A program made the translations under genes and the position numbers. Positions 33,702 through 41,860 of a DNA stretch of 64,000 nt are shown in pieces. The DNA is from Paludisphaera borealis (GTDB taxonomy: Bacteria > Planctomycetota > Planctomycetia > Isosphaerales > Isosphaeraceae), in the NCBI RefSeq assembly GCF_001956985.1, contig NZ_CP019082.1, positions 2,976,001 to 3,040,000 of the forward strand. Direction: 5' to 3'. The notes beneath the pieces were generated by a model. That model did no database searches. It saw nothing but the letters and a program-made list of their open reading frames with translations, and was not told the DNA's origin. The stretch's first letter is position 1. Each line of letters starts with the position of its first letter.

Positions 33702-35297
33702 TCAGGCCGGGCGATCCGGGGACGCGGTTCGCCCTAGTTTCCCGCCGTCGGCCAGCGAAAGCAACGAGATCAGCCGCTCGACCTCCGCTTTGATCGCGTC
33801 GCCTGTTTCGCCCTCAAGGCCGAGGTCGTCGCGGAGTACCTCGTCGACGCGGTCGACGAGGGCCGAGGCGTCGGTGCGTTCGAGGACGCCGCCGAGGTCG
33901 ATCGTCTGGAGCACGGCCTTCGTCACCGGTCGCTTGGCGTCGGCGAACGTCAGGGCGCGGAGGACCTCTCGCGTGATCGGGTCGTTGCACGCCGCCGTCA
34001 GTACGGCCGCTTCGAGGGCCGACTGGCAAGGCAAAATATAGCAGGTGTCGTCGAAAACCGTCGGCCTGCCGTCGACCGGTCCGACCGCCCGAAACCGAGA
34101 CGGCCGGTGCAGGCCCGCGACGGCCGCCTTGTACGGGGCGAACGTGTAAGGACCGATTCCGAACAGGGCGAACGGCGGAGCCGCCTTATAGATCGACGAC
34201 CGCCGCTTGTCGAACCAGGCCGCGCGGGCTTGCAGGTAGGCCCAGAGCCGGGGCGCGCGGTCGGCGAGGTCGCGGGTCTCCGCGCCGAGCTTCTCCTGGG
34301 TGACGATCAAGGCGCGTCGCGGCCGCTCGCGAGCCGGGTGGATGAGATCGGCGCCTTTGACGAGCGGATAGAGGAACGACGGCTCGACGAGCGGTTCCTC
34401 CCCCAGCCCGTTCCGGAACGTCCCGTCAGCGGTTCCGATCAGCTCCATGACAGGGGCCGCGTCGTGCTTGACCCCCTGCCGCCAGCAGAGGAGCGAGCGC
34501 CCGAAGGCGAAATCGAGGGCCTCCAGGGCGTCGAGATCCGATGCGAAGACGCTCTGGAGCGAGCCCATCGTCCGTCGCGGTCGAGTCGCTTCGATCGCGT
34601 CGAAGACGGCGACCCGGCCCGTCGTTTCGCCGACCCCTAGGGAGAGCTTCAGGAAGCAGGCGCCGACAGAGGCGCTGAACCACCGCCGGGCGTCGATCTC
34701 GATCAGCTCGGCGTCGGCCACGCGCCGCCCGGTCCGATGGAGGTGCTGGAGCACCGCGCGGGCGACCGAGGTCTTGCACAAGAGCGCGATCGTCGGGGTC
34801 TGGTCGGCCAGCTCGTCGATCAGCTTGAGCCAGACGGCTTCGCCGAGGTCGAAGTTCGCCGCGCCGGTGCGGGCGTCGAGCCCGGAGAGGCCCTTGACGT
34901 TGCGCTTCGGCGGCAGGTTGTCGCTGCCGAGCCTTCCCAGCTCGGCGCTGGTGATCCAGGGGGGATTGCCCACGACCAGCAACGGCCCGTGCTCGATCCA
35001 GGGCAGATCGACGCGGAGGTCGAGTTCGAAGAGGTCGGCGTGAAGGATCGACGCTCGATGAATCGCCGGACGGTCGGCGAGTCGCGCGCGGGCTTCGGCT
35101 CCGTGCGATGCCTGGATCTCGACCCCCACGACTTCCCTCGGCGGGTCGGGGGCCGACAGCACGGCTTCGAGAAACGCCCCGCGGCCGCACGTCGGTTCGA
35201 GCACGCGCGGCCAGCGAGAGCCGATCGGCCCCATCCTTCGGACCAGGGCGGCCGCGAGCTCCGGCGGCGTCTGGAAATCGCCGAGGTCTCTTCTCAA
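33702..35297 (-). CDS. Orphan N6-adenine DNA methyltransferase
   Basis: A 531-residue protein. Motif X is FQTPPELAAALVR, motif I (SAM binding) EPTCGRGAFL (34-43), and the catalytic motif IV NPPW at 111-114 in VVGNPPWITSAEL, diagnostic of adenine-N6 methylases of the gamma class (TaqI/Eco57I-like). The C-terminal 250 residues lack endonuclease motifs and probably recognise the DNA target. No restriction nuclease or specificity subunit is adjacent, so it looks like a solitary methylase. The start is a TTG at 35297 and is uncertain: no Shine-Dalgarno sequence precedes it, but motif X begins only seven residues later. Confidence 0.8.
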   Translation of the reverse strand: MRRDLGDFQTPPELAAALVRRMGPIGSRWPRVLEPTCGRGAFLEAVLSAPDPPREVVGVEIQASHGAEARARLADRPAIHRASILHADLFELDLRVDLPWIEHGPLLVVGNPPWITSAELGRLGSDNLPPKRNVKGLSGLDARTGAANFDLGEAVWLKLIDELADQTPTIALLCKTSVARAVLQHLHRTGRRVADAELIEIDARRWFSASVGACFLKLSLGVGETTGRVAVFDAIEATRPRRTMGSLQSVFASDLDALEALDFAFGRSLLCWRQGVKHDAAPVMELIGTADGTFRNGLGEEPLVEPSFLYPLVKGADLIHPARERPRRALIVTQEKLGAETRDLADRAPRLWAYLQARAAWFDKRRSSIYKAAPPFALFGIGPYTFAPYKAAVAGLHRPSRFRAVGPVDGRPTVFDDTCYILPCQSALEAAVLTAACNDPITREVLRALTFADAKRPVTKAVLQTIDLGGVLERTDASALVDRVDEVLRDDLGLEGETGDAIKAEVERLISLLSLADGGKLGRTASPDRPA

Positions 35298-35340
35298 GGG
35301 ACGTGCGCCTCGTGGTTCGCCGACCGCGACGTCCGGAAAG

Positions 35341-35673
35341 TTACTTGATCCGGGCGCCCACGACGCACTCGGGATCGTCGACGGTGAGCAGGATCACCTT
35401 CTCGCCGGAGGTGGCCGCCAGCAGCATGCCGTTGGAGGTCTCGCCCCGGAGCATGGCCGGCGCCAGGTTGTTGACGATCACGATGTTCTTGCCGACGAGC
35501 TGCTCGGGCGTGTAATGCTGGCGGACGCCGGCCACGATCTGCTTCTGCTCGTCGCCGAGGTCGACCTGAAGCAGCAACAGCTTGTCGGCGTTGGGATGAG
35601 GCCGCGCCTCCAGCACCTTGGCCACCCGGAGTTCGAGCTTGGCGAAATCGTCATACGAAATGGGGTCGGCCAT
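35341..35673 (-). CDS. tRNA-binding domain protein (MetG C-terminal / CsaA-like)
   Basis: A 110-residue protein consisting of one EMAP/Trbp111-type OB-fold: YDDFAKLELRVAKVLEARPHPNADKLLLLQVDLGDEQKQIVAGV, then VNNLAPAMLRGETSNGMLLAA. This fold appends to methionyl-tRNA synthetase to bind tRNA; free-standing copies act as dimers or as chaperone-like CsaA. The start was set at ATG 35673 with GAGGG 9 nt upstream; an adjoining ATG at 35676 is equally possible. It precedes the DNA methylase by 43 bp. Confidence 0.85.
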   Translation of the reverse strand: MADPISYDDFAKLELRVAKVLEARPHPNADKLLLLQVDLGDEQKQIVAGVRQHYTPEQLVGKNIVIVNNLAPAMLRGETSNGMLLAATSGEKVILLTVDDPECVVGARIK

Positions 35674-35778
35674 CATCCACTGCCCTCGGTCACACACTTC
35701 GATCTTCGGAAAACGGTCTCGGACGGTCCTCATGATTCTGCCCCGACCGGGTCGGAAAGCCAAGGCGAAACGCGCAAC

Positions 35779-35808
35779 AAAAAAGGCCGCTCGCCTTGGC
35801 GAACGGCC
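35779..35808 (-). terminator. Rho-independent terminator of the second PEP-CTERM gene
   Basis: Hairpin arms GGCCGCTCGCC (35785-35795) and GGCGAACGGCC (35798-35808), 10 of 11 paired, 2-nt loop. On the minus strand it is followed by six U residues (35784-35779). It lies 31 bp after the stop of the PEP-CTERM gene and upstream of the tRNA-binding gene. Confidence 0.85.
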
Positions 35809-35838
35809 CTTGGGACGTTATTCATCGGACCTGGTTGA

Positions 35839-36549
35839 TCAGACGGCGCGGCGGGCGAGCCGGCGCTTCCAGGAGAGGCCGCCGAGCATCAGCGTGCTCA
35901 CAGCGCTCATGACGAGCGAGGCGGGTTCGGGCACCGCGGCGGAGGTGACGCCACCCTCGAACCGGAAGCCGGTCGGATTGTTGCCCCCGCTAGGCAGGTT
36001 GGCGACGTGGAACTCCAAGGTGTTGAGGCCGAGGACGAAGCCCGTCGTGGTGGTCGTCAGGCTGCTCCACGTCGTGTACGAATTCGCGGCACTGTTGGAG
36101 CCAAGGCTTGCACCACCGTTCAATTTGATCGAGACGGTGTTATTGTCCGACGCCCATTGGCCGCTCAACGACGCCGAGGCGAGCTGGTCGGCGTTCAACG
36201 TGAAGCTCGTGGTGTAGACATAGTCGATCGGACTCCCGCTCGACGGAGGAGCGTTGTACTGACCGTACTGAACGGGAACGAGCCAGTGCGAGGCGTCGCT
36301 GGGGGCGTCGGACAACCACGGAGGCGACGGAAAGCCCGGAGCTATGGTCTCGAGCTGATTGTTGGTCTGCCCCGGGAAAACGACGGTCCAGTTGTTGTCG
36401 ATGTTGCCGGTCAGGCTGGCGCCCGTGCTAAGGTTGGTGAAGTCTGCCTTGGCGGTCCCGGAAAGCAGCGACGTGCCGGCGACGAGGCTCGCAGCCAAGA
36501 GCACCTTCACCGATTGAACTCGAACGGCACAAATCAATGATTTGATCAT
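35839..36549 (-). CDS. PEP-CTERM sorting-domain protein
   Basis: A 236-residue exported protein. The N-terminal signal peptide (about 12-35) ends at a GTAKA site. The body is rich in Ser, Thr, Asn and Gly and looks like a jelly-roll-type beta domain (WTVVFPGQTNN, NTVSIKLNGGASLG, LNTLEFHVANLP). The C-terminal tag is VPEPASLVMSAVSTLMLGG followed by WKRRLARRAV. ATG 36549 has AAGG 9 nt upstream. It probably resides in extracellular matrix; the linking exosortase is not in this window. Its own terminator follows. Confidence 0.88.
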   Translation of the reverse strand: MIKSLICAVRVQSVKVLLAASLVAGTSLLSGTAKADFTNLSTGASLTGNIDNNWTVVFPGQTNNQLETIAPGFPSPPWLSDAPSDASHWLVPVQYGQYNAPPSSGSPIDYVYTTSFTLNADQLASASLSGQWASDNNTVSIKLNGGASLGSNSAANSYTTWSSLTTTTTGFVLGLNTLEFHVANLPSGGNNPTGFRFEGGVTSAAVPEPASLVMSAVSTLMLGGLSWKRRLARRAV

Positions 36550-37381
36550 CCATTCACCTTCTTTTCTTTGAGACTTAGTTACTGGAAGAGCCAGGAGCGT
36601 GCTTGGTGCCCAGCACACAGAGGCCCAACATACCGCCTGAAACATCGCCGTCTGCGTTGATTCATGAAGATCAACGCGATGATGCTCAAACGAATCATTT
36701 CGTTGAGTCTCCCACACACGACGACGGCAGACCGATGCATGCCCGCAACGTCCCCCCCCCAGACCCGATCGATCGCCTCTCTGCGGTCCCGCGAGCGGAT
36801 CGCGCGTCACGCGGCTCTCGCCCTGCCCGAGGATGGAAGAGGAGGTGGCTCGGTGTGGCGTGAGCGAGAGAGCCGCGCGGTTGGAGCCGGCGCGGCCGAG
36901 CGAAGACCAGCCTGGTGTCGAGAGCGGTTCGGATCTCGAAGTGGGACGCCGTGCGATCGGCGATGTGCCGGCCGATCGGCCGTTGGCCGCGCGGGGACTG
37001 TTCGTCGCGACGGTGACGACTCTTTGGGTGCTGTTCTTCGATCCGATCGCGTTCATGTCCAGCGGCCACGTCGTCTGTGACCCGCCGGCGATTGATCGGG
37101 GGGGCAGCGACGAATTCGCCTACCTGGCAGCCTCGATCGAGGGCTTACGAAGCGATCCAGGCCGTCCCCGAAAGCCTCGTGCGAGTGGGCGACCTCGGCC
37201 GCGGTGCCGTTCACGCGGTTCCGCGCGGCGCGCACCTTTTACGTCTTTGAGGAGCCACTGCTCCGCCCGAAACGGCTCGATCGCGACGACTCCTGGCCGC
37301 CGAAGGGCGACCGAACGCCGGTCGAGGATTTGCTCCACGACAAGGCTCCGGGACGCCACGGCGCACGACGACTTCGTCGGC
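36550..37381. other. Gene-free region between the PEP-CTERM gene and dnaB
   Basis: 830 bp without a protein-like frame. Minus-strand frames (37120-37359 and 37053-37235) are Arg-rich and probably chance. A palindrome CGGCCGATCGGCCG (36969-36982) is of the kind expected by chance at this GC content. The promoter of the PEP-CTERM gene should lie in the first 150 bp upstream of 36549. Confidence 0.5.
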
Positions 37382-38821
37382 TCAGAACGGCCGGCCTTCG
37401 TCGATCGGCTCGGCGATGGAGGCGACGTTCTCGAACCGCGTGAGGTTCTTGACGAACGTCATCTTGACCGTGCCGGTGGGGCCGCTTCGGTTCTTGGCGA
37501 CGATCACCTCGGCGATGCCCGGCTGGTCGTTGGGGTCGTAGTATTCGGGGCGGTGGAGCAGCAGCACGATGTCGGCGTCCTGCTCGATGGCGCCCGACTC
37601 GCGAAGGTCGGCCATGCGCGGGCGGCGGTCTTCACGGTTCTCGACGGCTCGGTTGAGCTGAGACAGCGCGATGACCGGGATGCGCAATTCGCGGGCCAGG
37701 GTCTTGAGGCGTCGGCTGATCTTGGCGATCTGCTCCTGGCGGCTGTCGCGTTGCTCCTCGGCGTCGATGAGCTGGATGTAGTCGATGACGATCAGGCCGA
37801 TGTCCTGGCGGAGCTTCAGCCGCCGCGCCATGGCCATGATTTCGAGCATGTTGCGAGCGGGCGTGTCGTCGATGAAGATCGGCGACGACTGCATCTCGCC
37901 GAACGCCTTGCCGAGCTTGTTCAGCTCGCGATAGTCGAGCCCGCGGCCGGTCCGCAGCTTGTGACCGTCGACCCGCGACCGGGCGCAGAGGAGCCGCTCG
38001 CCGATCTCGAGCCGGCCCATTTCGAGGCTGACCAGGAGCGTCGAGACCTTCGTGTTGATCGCCGCGTGGTCGCAGATGTTCAGCGCCAGCGCGGTCTTAC
38101 CCATACTAGGCCGGGCCGCCAGGATGATGAGCTGGTCGGAATGGAAGCCGTTGGTCACGTCGTCCAGGTCGATGAAGCCCGACGAGACGCCGGAGACCGG
38201 GTGCTTCTCTTCCGCCCGCGTCGAGATCCGCGTCATGGCCTGTTCGAGGACGATCTTCAGCTCGTGAAGCTCGCCCTTGATCTGGTCTTCGCGGATGGCG
38301 AAGATCTTCTGCTCGGCCGTTTCGAGGAGCTGCTGCGACGTGAAAAGGTTCGAGTAGCCGTCGCGGATCAGGTCGGTCGACGTCTGGATCAACTGCCGGC
38401 TGACCGACTTCTGGCGGACGATGTCGGCGTGGTAGCGGGCGTTGGCGGCGTGGGGGACGCAGTTGGCGATCTCGGCCAGCAGGTCGTCGCCGCCGATCTG
38501 CTTGTACTGACCGCGAAGGACCAGCTCGTCGGCCAGCGTCACCGCGTCGACCGCCTTGCCCTCGTCGTACATGTCACGGACGGCGCGATAGACGACCTGA
38601 TGCGCATCGCGATAGAAGTCGTCGATCGACAGGATCGCGATCACGTCGTGGAGCACGTCGTTGTCGAGCAAAATCGCGCCCAACACGCCGCGCTCGGCGT
38701 CGAGGTTCTGCGGCGGCAGACGATCTCCCAAGCCGCCAGACCCGTCGGACTTGCCGTGCGAGCCGTTACCGCCGTTGCCATCCCTGGGTGTTCCGTTTCC
38801 GTATCCCTGTCCGGACGACAT
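37382..38821 (-). CDS. dnaB: Replicative DNA helicase DnaB
   Basis: A 479-residue hexameric helicase. A Gly/Ser/Asn-rich lead (residues 1-35) precedes the N-terminal helical domain (PPQNLDAERGVLGAILLDND). The RecA-like motor has Walker A ARPSMGKTAL, Walker B IGLIVIDYIQLI and the arginine-finger region SRQEQIAKISRRLKTLARELRIPVIALSQLNRAVENR. It unwinds DNA at the replication fork. ATG 38821 lies 11 nt after GGAG. It is separated from rplI by a strong hairpin but continues the ribosomal/replication block, an order (rpsF-ssb-rplI-dnaB) common in bacteria. Confidence 0.97.
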   Translation of the reverse strand: MSSGQGYGNGTPRDGNGGNGSHGKSDGSGGLGDRLPPQNLDAERGVLGAILLDNDVLHDVIAILSIDDFYRDAHQVVYRAVRDMYDEGKAVDAVTLADELVLRGQYKQIGGDDLLAEIANCVPHAANARYHADIVRQKSVSRQLIQTSTDLIRDGYSNLFTSQQLLETAEQKIFAIREDQIKGELHELKIVLEQAMTRISTRAEEKHPVSGVSSGFIDLDDVTNGFHSDQLIILAARPSMGKTALALNICDHAAINTKVSTLLVSLEMGRLEIGERLLCARSRVDGHKLRTGRGLDYRELNKLGKAFGEMQSSPIFIDDTPARNMLEIMAMARRLKLRQDIGLIVIDYIQLIDAEEQRDSRQEQIAKISRRLKTLARELRIPVIALSQLNRAVENREDRRPRMADLRESGAIEQDADIVLLLHRPEYYDPNDQPGIAEVIVAKNRSGPTGTVKMTFVKNLTRFENVASIAEPIDEGRPF

Positions 38822-39030
38822 GAGCGAAAGCGCTCCACAAAAGCCGAGGAATCGTTTCGGGCGAAGGACGTACGCGTCGTGCGGAGCCCACCCGACTGTA
38901 CGATTGTATCGGCTTCTCCGATCCTCGGCATCGCAGAAAATCGGAACGATCGGCCGCCGTGGAGTGGGTCGCGTCGGACGGCGCGACTTTGCGGGGGGGG
39001 GGGCGACGCGGGGCGCGTCCGTCAACGATC

Positions 39031-39070
39031 CGAGGCGCCAGGGTTCCGAGACTGGAACCCTGGCGCCTCG
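39031..39070. terminator. Strong perfect hairpin between rplI and dnaB
   Basis: Arms of 17 bp, CGAGGCGCCAGGGTTCC (39031-39047) and its exact complement (39054-39070), around a 6-nt loop. It lies 42 bp downstream of the rplI stop on the minus strand and 210 bp ahead of dnaB. No U-tract follows. It would mark an mRNA 3' end or RNase stop within the cluster. Confidence 0.7.
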
Positions 39071-39112
39071 ATGGATCGATCGCGGAGACGTCGAACGAAA
39101 GCCGCGGGTCGG

Positions 39113-39748
39113 TCAGACCGGGGCTTCGTCGGTGTGCGTCGGCACAACCCAGAGCTTGACCTCGGTGTCGATGTCCTGACCCAGGTGGACCTTGATGTTG
39201 TAGAGGCCCAGATCCTTGAGCGGACCTTCGATGCGAATGTTCTCGGTCGTGATCGGGAAACCTTCGCCGTGGAGGGTGGCGGCGATCTGGTCGGCGTTGA
39301 CCGAGCCGTAGAGATGCCCTTCCTCGTTGGCGTTGGCTTCGATGGTCAGCGACCGCTGGGCGATCTGGGCGGCCAGGTTGAGCAGGTCGGCGCGGCGGGC
39401 CTCTTCAAGCTCGCGGAGCCGCTGGCGGTGCTTCTCGACGATCCGCAGGTTGTGGGGCGTCGCGAACGTGGCCAGCCCCTGGGGCAGCAGGTAGTTCCGC
39501 GCGAAGCCGGGCTTGACCTTGACGAGTTCTCCCGGACGGCCGACGTGGGGGACGTCGTGCGTCAAGAGCACGCTCAACTGGCCGTTCTTGGCGCGAAGCG
39601 GGTGGTCGCGGCGGCGTTCGACGCCGGGCTGGCGGGGAGGCCCCACCGGCGCGATCTTGCCCTTGGCCGACTGTCCGGCGCCCGAGCCGGCTTTACCCGA
39701 GGTTCCGGACTTGGCTTTGGAGGTTTTGGGTTGGGTCGTCTTCGCCAT
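39113..39748 (-). CDS. rplI: 50S ribosomal protein L9 with N-terminal extension
   Basis: A 211-residue protein against about 148 usual. The first 60 residues are Lys/Ser/Gly-rich (AKTTQPKTSKAKSGTSGKAG) and not part of the L9 fold. L9 proper starts near LSVLLTHDVPHVGRPGELVKVKPGFARNYLLPQGLA, the highly conserved RNA-binding domain, with the long connecting helix (RIVEKHRQRLRELEEARRADL) and C-terminal domain after it. ATG 39748 precedes the extension; a later in-frame start is not seen. Function is at the L1 stalk base of the large subunit. Confidence 0.95.
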   Translation of the reverse strand: MAKTTQPKTSKAKSGTSGKAGSGAGQSAKGKIAPVGPPRQPGVERRRDHPLRAKNGQLSVLLTHDVPHVGRPGELVKVKPGFARNYLLPQGLATFATPHNLRIVEKHRQRLRELEEARRADLLNLAAQIAQRSLTIEANANEEGHLYGSVNADQIAATLHGEGFPITTENIRIEGPLKDLGLYNIKVHLGQDIDTEVKLWVVPTHTDEAPV

Positions 39749-40066
39749 GTCAATAATCACTTTCGATCGTGAAGGCCAGCGCCGGGCGTGAGGTGCGTTC
39801 GCTTCCCACCCCATCCTCAAAAAGCCGCGCCAAGCCAAGAACGAACCTGAAAAAGCCGAGCTGAACGCTCGAGGTAGTCGTGGACATCGAACACCCGGCC
39901 CACCGCCGGGTTATTTCTTTACTGAGTCAGAACGTCGACCGAGCCGGCGCGGTCGCCGTCGTGACGATCAAGGCATCGATTGGAACCGATCGGGCCGAAT
40001 TCTCCAAGCGGGACGTTTGTGCGCCCGACCGATTTTGGGTCCTCGCCCCCGGTTTCGCGGGGGAGA
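39749..40066. other. Gap between ssb and rplI with a terminator-like hairpin
   Basis: 318 bp where rpsR (ribosomal protein S18) is usually found, but no S18-like frame is present. A plus-strand-oriented hairpin ACCCGGC/GCCGGGT (39893-39911) is followed by TATTTCTTT, resembling a terminator for the opposite strand. Nothing else recognised. Confidence 0.6.
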
Positions 40067-40609
40067 TCAGAACGGGATGTCGTCGTCGTTGCCGTGATCG
40101 GGCTCGACGGCCGCTCGGCTGGGGGCCGACGCCCTGGGGAAGTCGTCCCTGGCCTGGCCTCGGGACTCGGCCGCGCGCTGAGGGGCCGCTCGCCTCGGGG
40201 CGGGCTCTTGCATCGGCGGAGCGCCGTACTCGTCGTCGCCCATGCCGCCGCCGGATCCACCGCCGCCGCCGTCGCGCCGGCTGTCGAGGAACTGGACGCG
40301 ATCGGCCTGAACACGCATCTTCGAGCGCTTCTCGCCGGTCGTCTTGTCGTCCCACTGATCCATCTTGAGCGAGCCCTCGACGAAGATCAGGCTCCCCTTG
40401 CGAAGGATCTGACAGCAGGTCTCGGCCTGGCGGTCCCAGGCCGTGACGTCGATGTAAAGGACTTCCTCGCGGCGGTCGCCGTCGCGGCCCTGCCACGACC
40501 GATTGACCGCCATCCGCAACTCCGTCACGGCCGTTCCGCTGGGGATGCGCCGCAGTTCGGGGTCGAACGTGAGACGACCCATCAGTTGCACCCGATTCAA
40601 GTCCGGCAT
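40067..40609 (-). CDS. ssb: Single-stranded DNA-binding protein
   Basis: A 180-residue protein. OB-fold residues 1-110 contain NRVQLMGRLTFDPELRRIPSGTAV, YIDVTAWDRQAETCCQILRKGSLIFVEGSLKMDQW and RVQADRVQFLD. A Gly/Pro/Arg-rich linker of about 55 residues ends in the acidic tip DDDIPF, which recruits DNA-processing partners. It protects ssDNA in replication, repair and recombination. It follows rpsF by 160 bp and heads toward rplI. Only one ssb is in the window. Confidence 0.97.
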   Translation of the reverse strand: MPDLNRVQLMGRLTFDPELRRIPSGTAVTELRMAVNRSWQGRDGDRREEVLYIDVTAWDRQAETCCQILRKGSLIFVEGSLKMDQWDDKTTGEKRSKMRVQADRVQFLDSRRDGGGGGSGGGMGDDEYGAPPMQEPAPRRAAPQRAAESRGQARDDFPRASAPSRAAVEPDHGNDDDIPF

Positions 40610-40768
40610 CGTCTCGCTCCCCCTTCGATTTCAAGCCCGGTTTCCGCGCCCGAAAAAACTACCATAAAGGTAAACGGTTGTTCCCTAGATTACAAGGTCT
40701 TTCAGGCGATGCGGAAAGCGGCGGGATCGATTGAACGGATTGAGCGGACGGCGCCGAACGGCTCGTGG

Positions 40769-41176
40769 TCAGTCGTCGCGGCGGCGGCGGCGGGGACGCT
40801 CGTCGAGTTCGTCTTCCGAGCCGTTTTCGCTGTCGACGTTGGGGTTCGAGCTCATGGCCTGGTTGACCAGGTTCTCTTCGAGCTTGGGGTGAACCTTGAG
40901 GATCAGCTCGCGGAGGATGACGTCGCTCAGGTGGCAGTCGGCGACGATGTCGTGGAGCTTCGAGCCGTCGGTCCGGAAGTAGGTCAGGAGGTACGTCCCC
41001 TTCTTGTGGCCCTCGATGGGATAGGCCAGGCGACGCTCGTCCCACTGCCGGCTGGCGACGATCTCGGAGTCGTGCTTGGCGAGGATGTCGTGAACCTGCT
41101 TGACGGTGTCGTCCCAGGCGGCCGCGGCCTTGGTGCTGTCGAGAAGGAACATGGCTTCATAGGTGTTGAGGGGCAA
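40769..41176 (-). CDS. rpsF: 30S ribosomal protein S6
   Basis: A 135-residue protein. The conserved fold is visible as TYEAMFLLDSTKA, KHDSEIVASRQWDERRLAYPIEGHKKGTYLLTYF and RELILKVHPKLEE. The C-terminus is extended by about 25 charged residues (ENGSEDELDERPRRRRRDD). S6 normally binds 16S rRNA with S18; rpsR is missing here. It is 45 bp downstream of pth and upstream of ssb, in the common bacterial order. Confidence 0.96.
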   Translation of the reverse strand: MPLNTYEAMFLLDSTKAAAAWDDTVKQVHDILAKHDSEIVASRQWDERRLAYPIEGHKKGTYLLTYFRTDGSKLHDIVADCHLSDVILRELILKVHPKLEENLVNQAMSSNPNVDSENGSEDELDERPRRRRRDD

Positions 41177-41221
41177 GAGTCGACTCCTCCGTTGGGTTCG
41201 TGATCGGATCGTGAAAGCTGT

Positions 41222-41800
41222 TTACAGGGCGGATGGCCCGTTGAATCGGTTCATGGCCGCGTGAACGTCCTGGGCGGCCCACACGGCGACGGCCTGCGAG
41301 GCCAGGATCAGGGCGTCGTCGATCTGGGCTCGTTCCGGCCCGCGGAAGCGGCCCAGCACGTAGTCGACGGCCTGCCCTTCGGGAGGCTCGCCGATGCCGA
41401 TGCGAAGCCTGGGGTACTGATCGGTTCCAAGTTGGGCGCTGATGTCGCGCAGTCCCTTCTGGCCTCCATCCGAGCCTCCCCGCCGAATTCGGATCTTGCC
41501 GACCGGGAGGTTCAGATCGTCGCACACCACCAGGACGTCGGACGGGTCCAGCTTGTAGAACCGGACGGCCTGGCCGACCGACCTGCCGCTCAGGTTCATG
41601 AACGTCTCGGGCTTGAGCACCAAGACGCGGCGGTAGTCGATCTCAATCTCGGCGAGCAGACCTTCGAACTTGCGCGAAACCGGGATTGGCCCTCCCGGAG
41701 GAACGAGCCGATCCACCAGGTCGAAGCCGATGTTATGCCGCGTGCCGTGGTATTTGGGGCCGGGATTGCCCAGCCCCACCACGAGTTTCAAGGTCGCCAA
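41222..41800 (-). CDS. pth: Peptidyl-tRNA hydrolase
   Basis: A 192-residue enzyme that frees tRNA from stalled peptidyl-tRNA. The conserved N-terminus KLVVGLGNPGPKYHGTRHNIGFDLVD carries the catalytic His of the TRHNIG motif. Further motifs are LVLKPETFMNLSG, VCDDLNLPVGKIRIR with the catalytic Asp, and GGSDGGQKGLRDI. Start ATG 41800 gives the normal length. It lies 60 bp downstream of rplY, a linkage known in many bacteria. Confidence 0.97.
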   Translation of the reverse strand: MATLKLVVGLGNPGPKYHGTRHNIGFDLVDRLVPPGGPIPVSRKFEGLLAEIEIDYRRVLVLKPETFMNLSGRSVGQAVRFYKLDPSDVLVVCDDLNLPVGKIRIRRGGSDGGQKGLRDISAQLGTDQYPRLRIGIGEPPEGQAVDYVLGRFRGPERAQIDDALILASQAVAVWAAQDVHAAMNRFNGPSAL

Positions 41801-41860
41801 CGCCGGCGCTCCCGCAAACGAACAGCCGGCGCTCAGGGCGGGCCGGCCGATTCGGCCTGA

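Noticed and set aside
36969-36982. Palindrome CGGCCGATCGGCCG
   Set aside because: Expected by chance in very GC-rich DNA; no neighbouring gene arrangement suggests a regulatory role.
37053-37359. Short minus-strand frames downstream of dnaB
   Set aside because: Arg/Gly-rich, with no recognisable motifs or ribosome sites.
36833-39772. Plus-strand frame of 979 codons across dnaB and rplI
   Set aside because: Shadow of the minus-strand dnaB and rplI genes, both of which have clear motifs.
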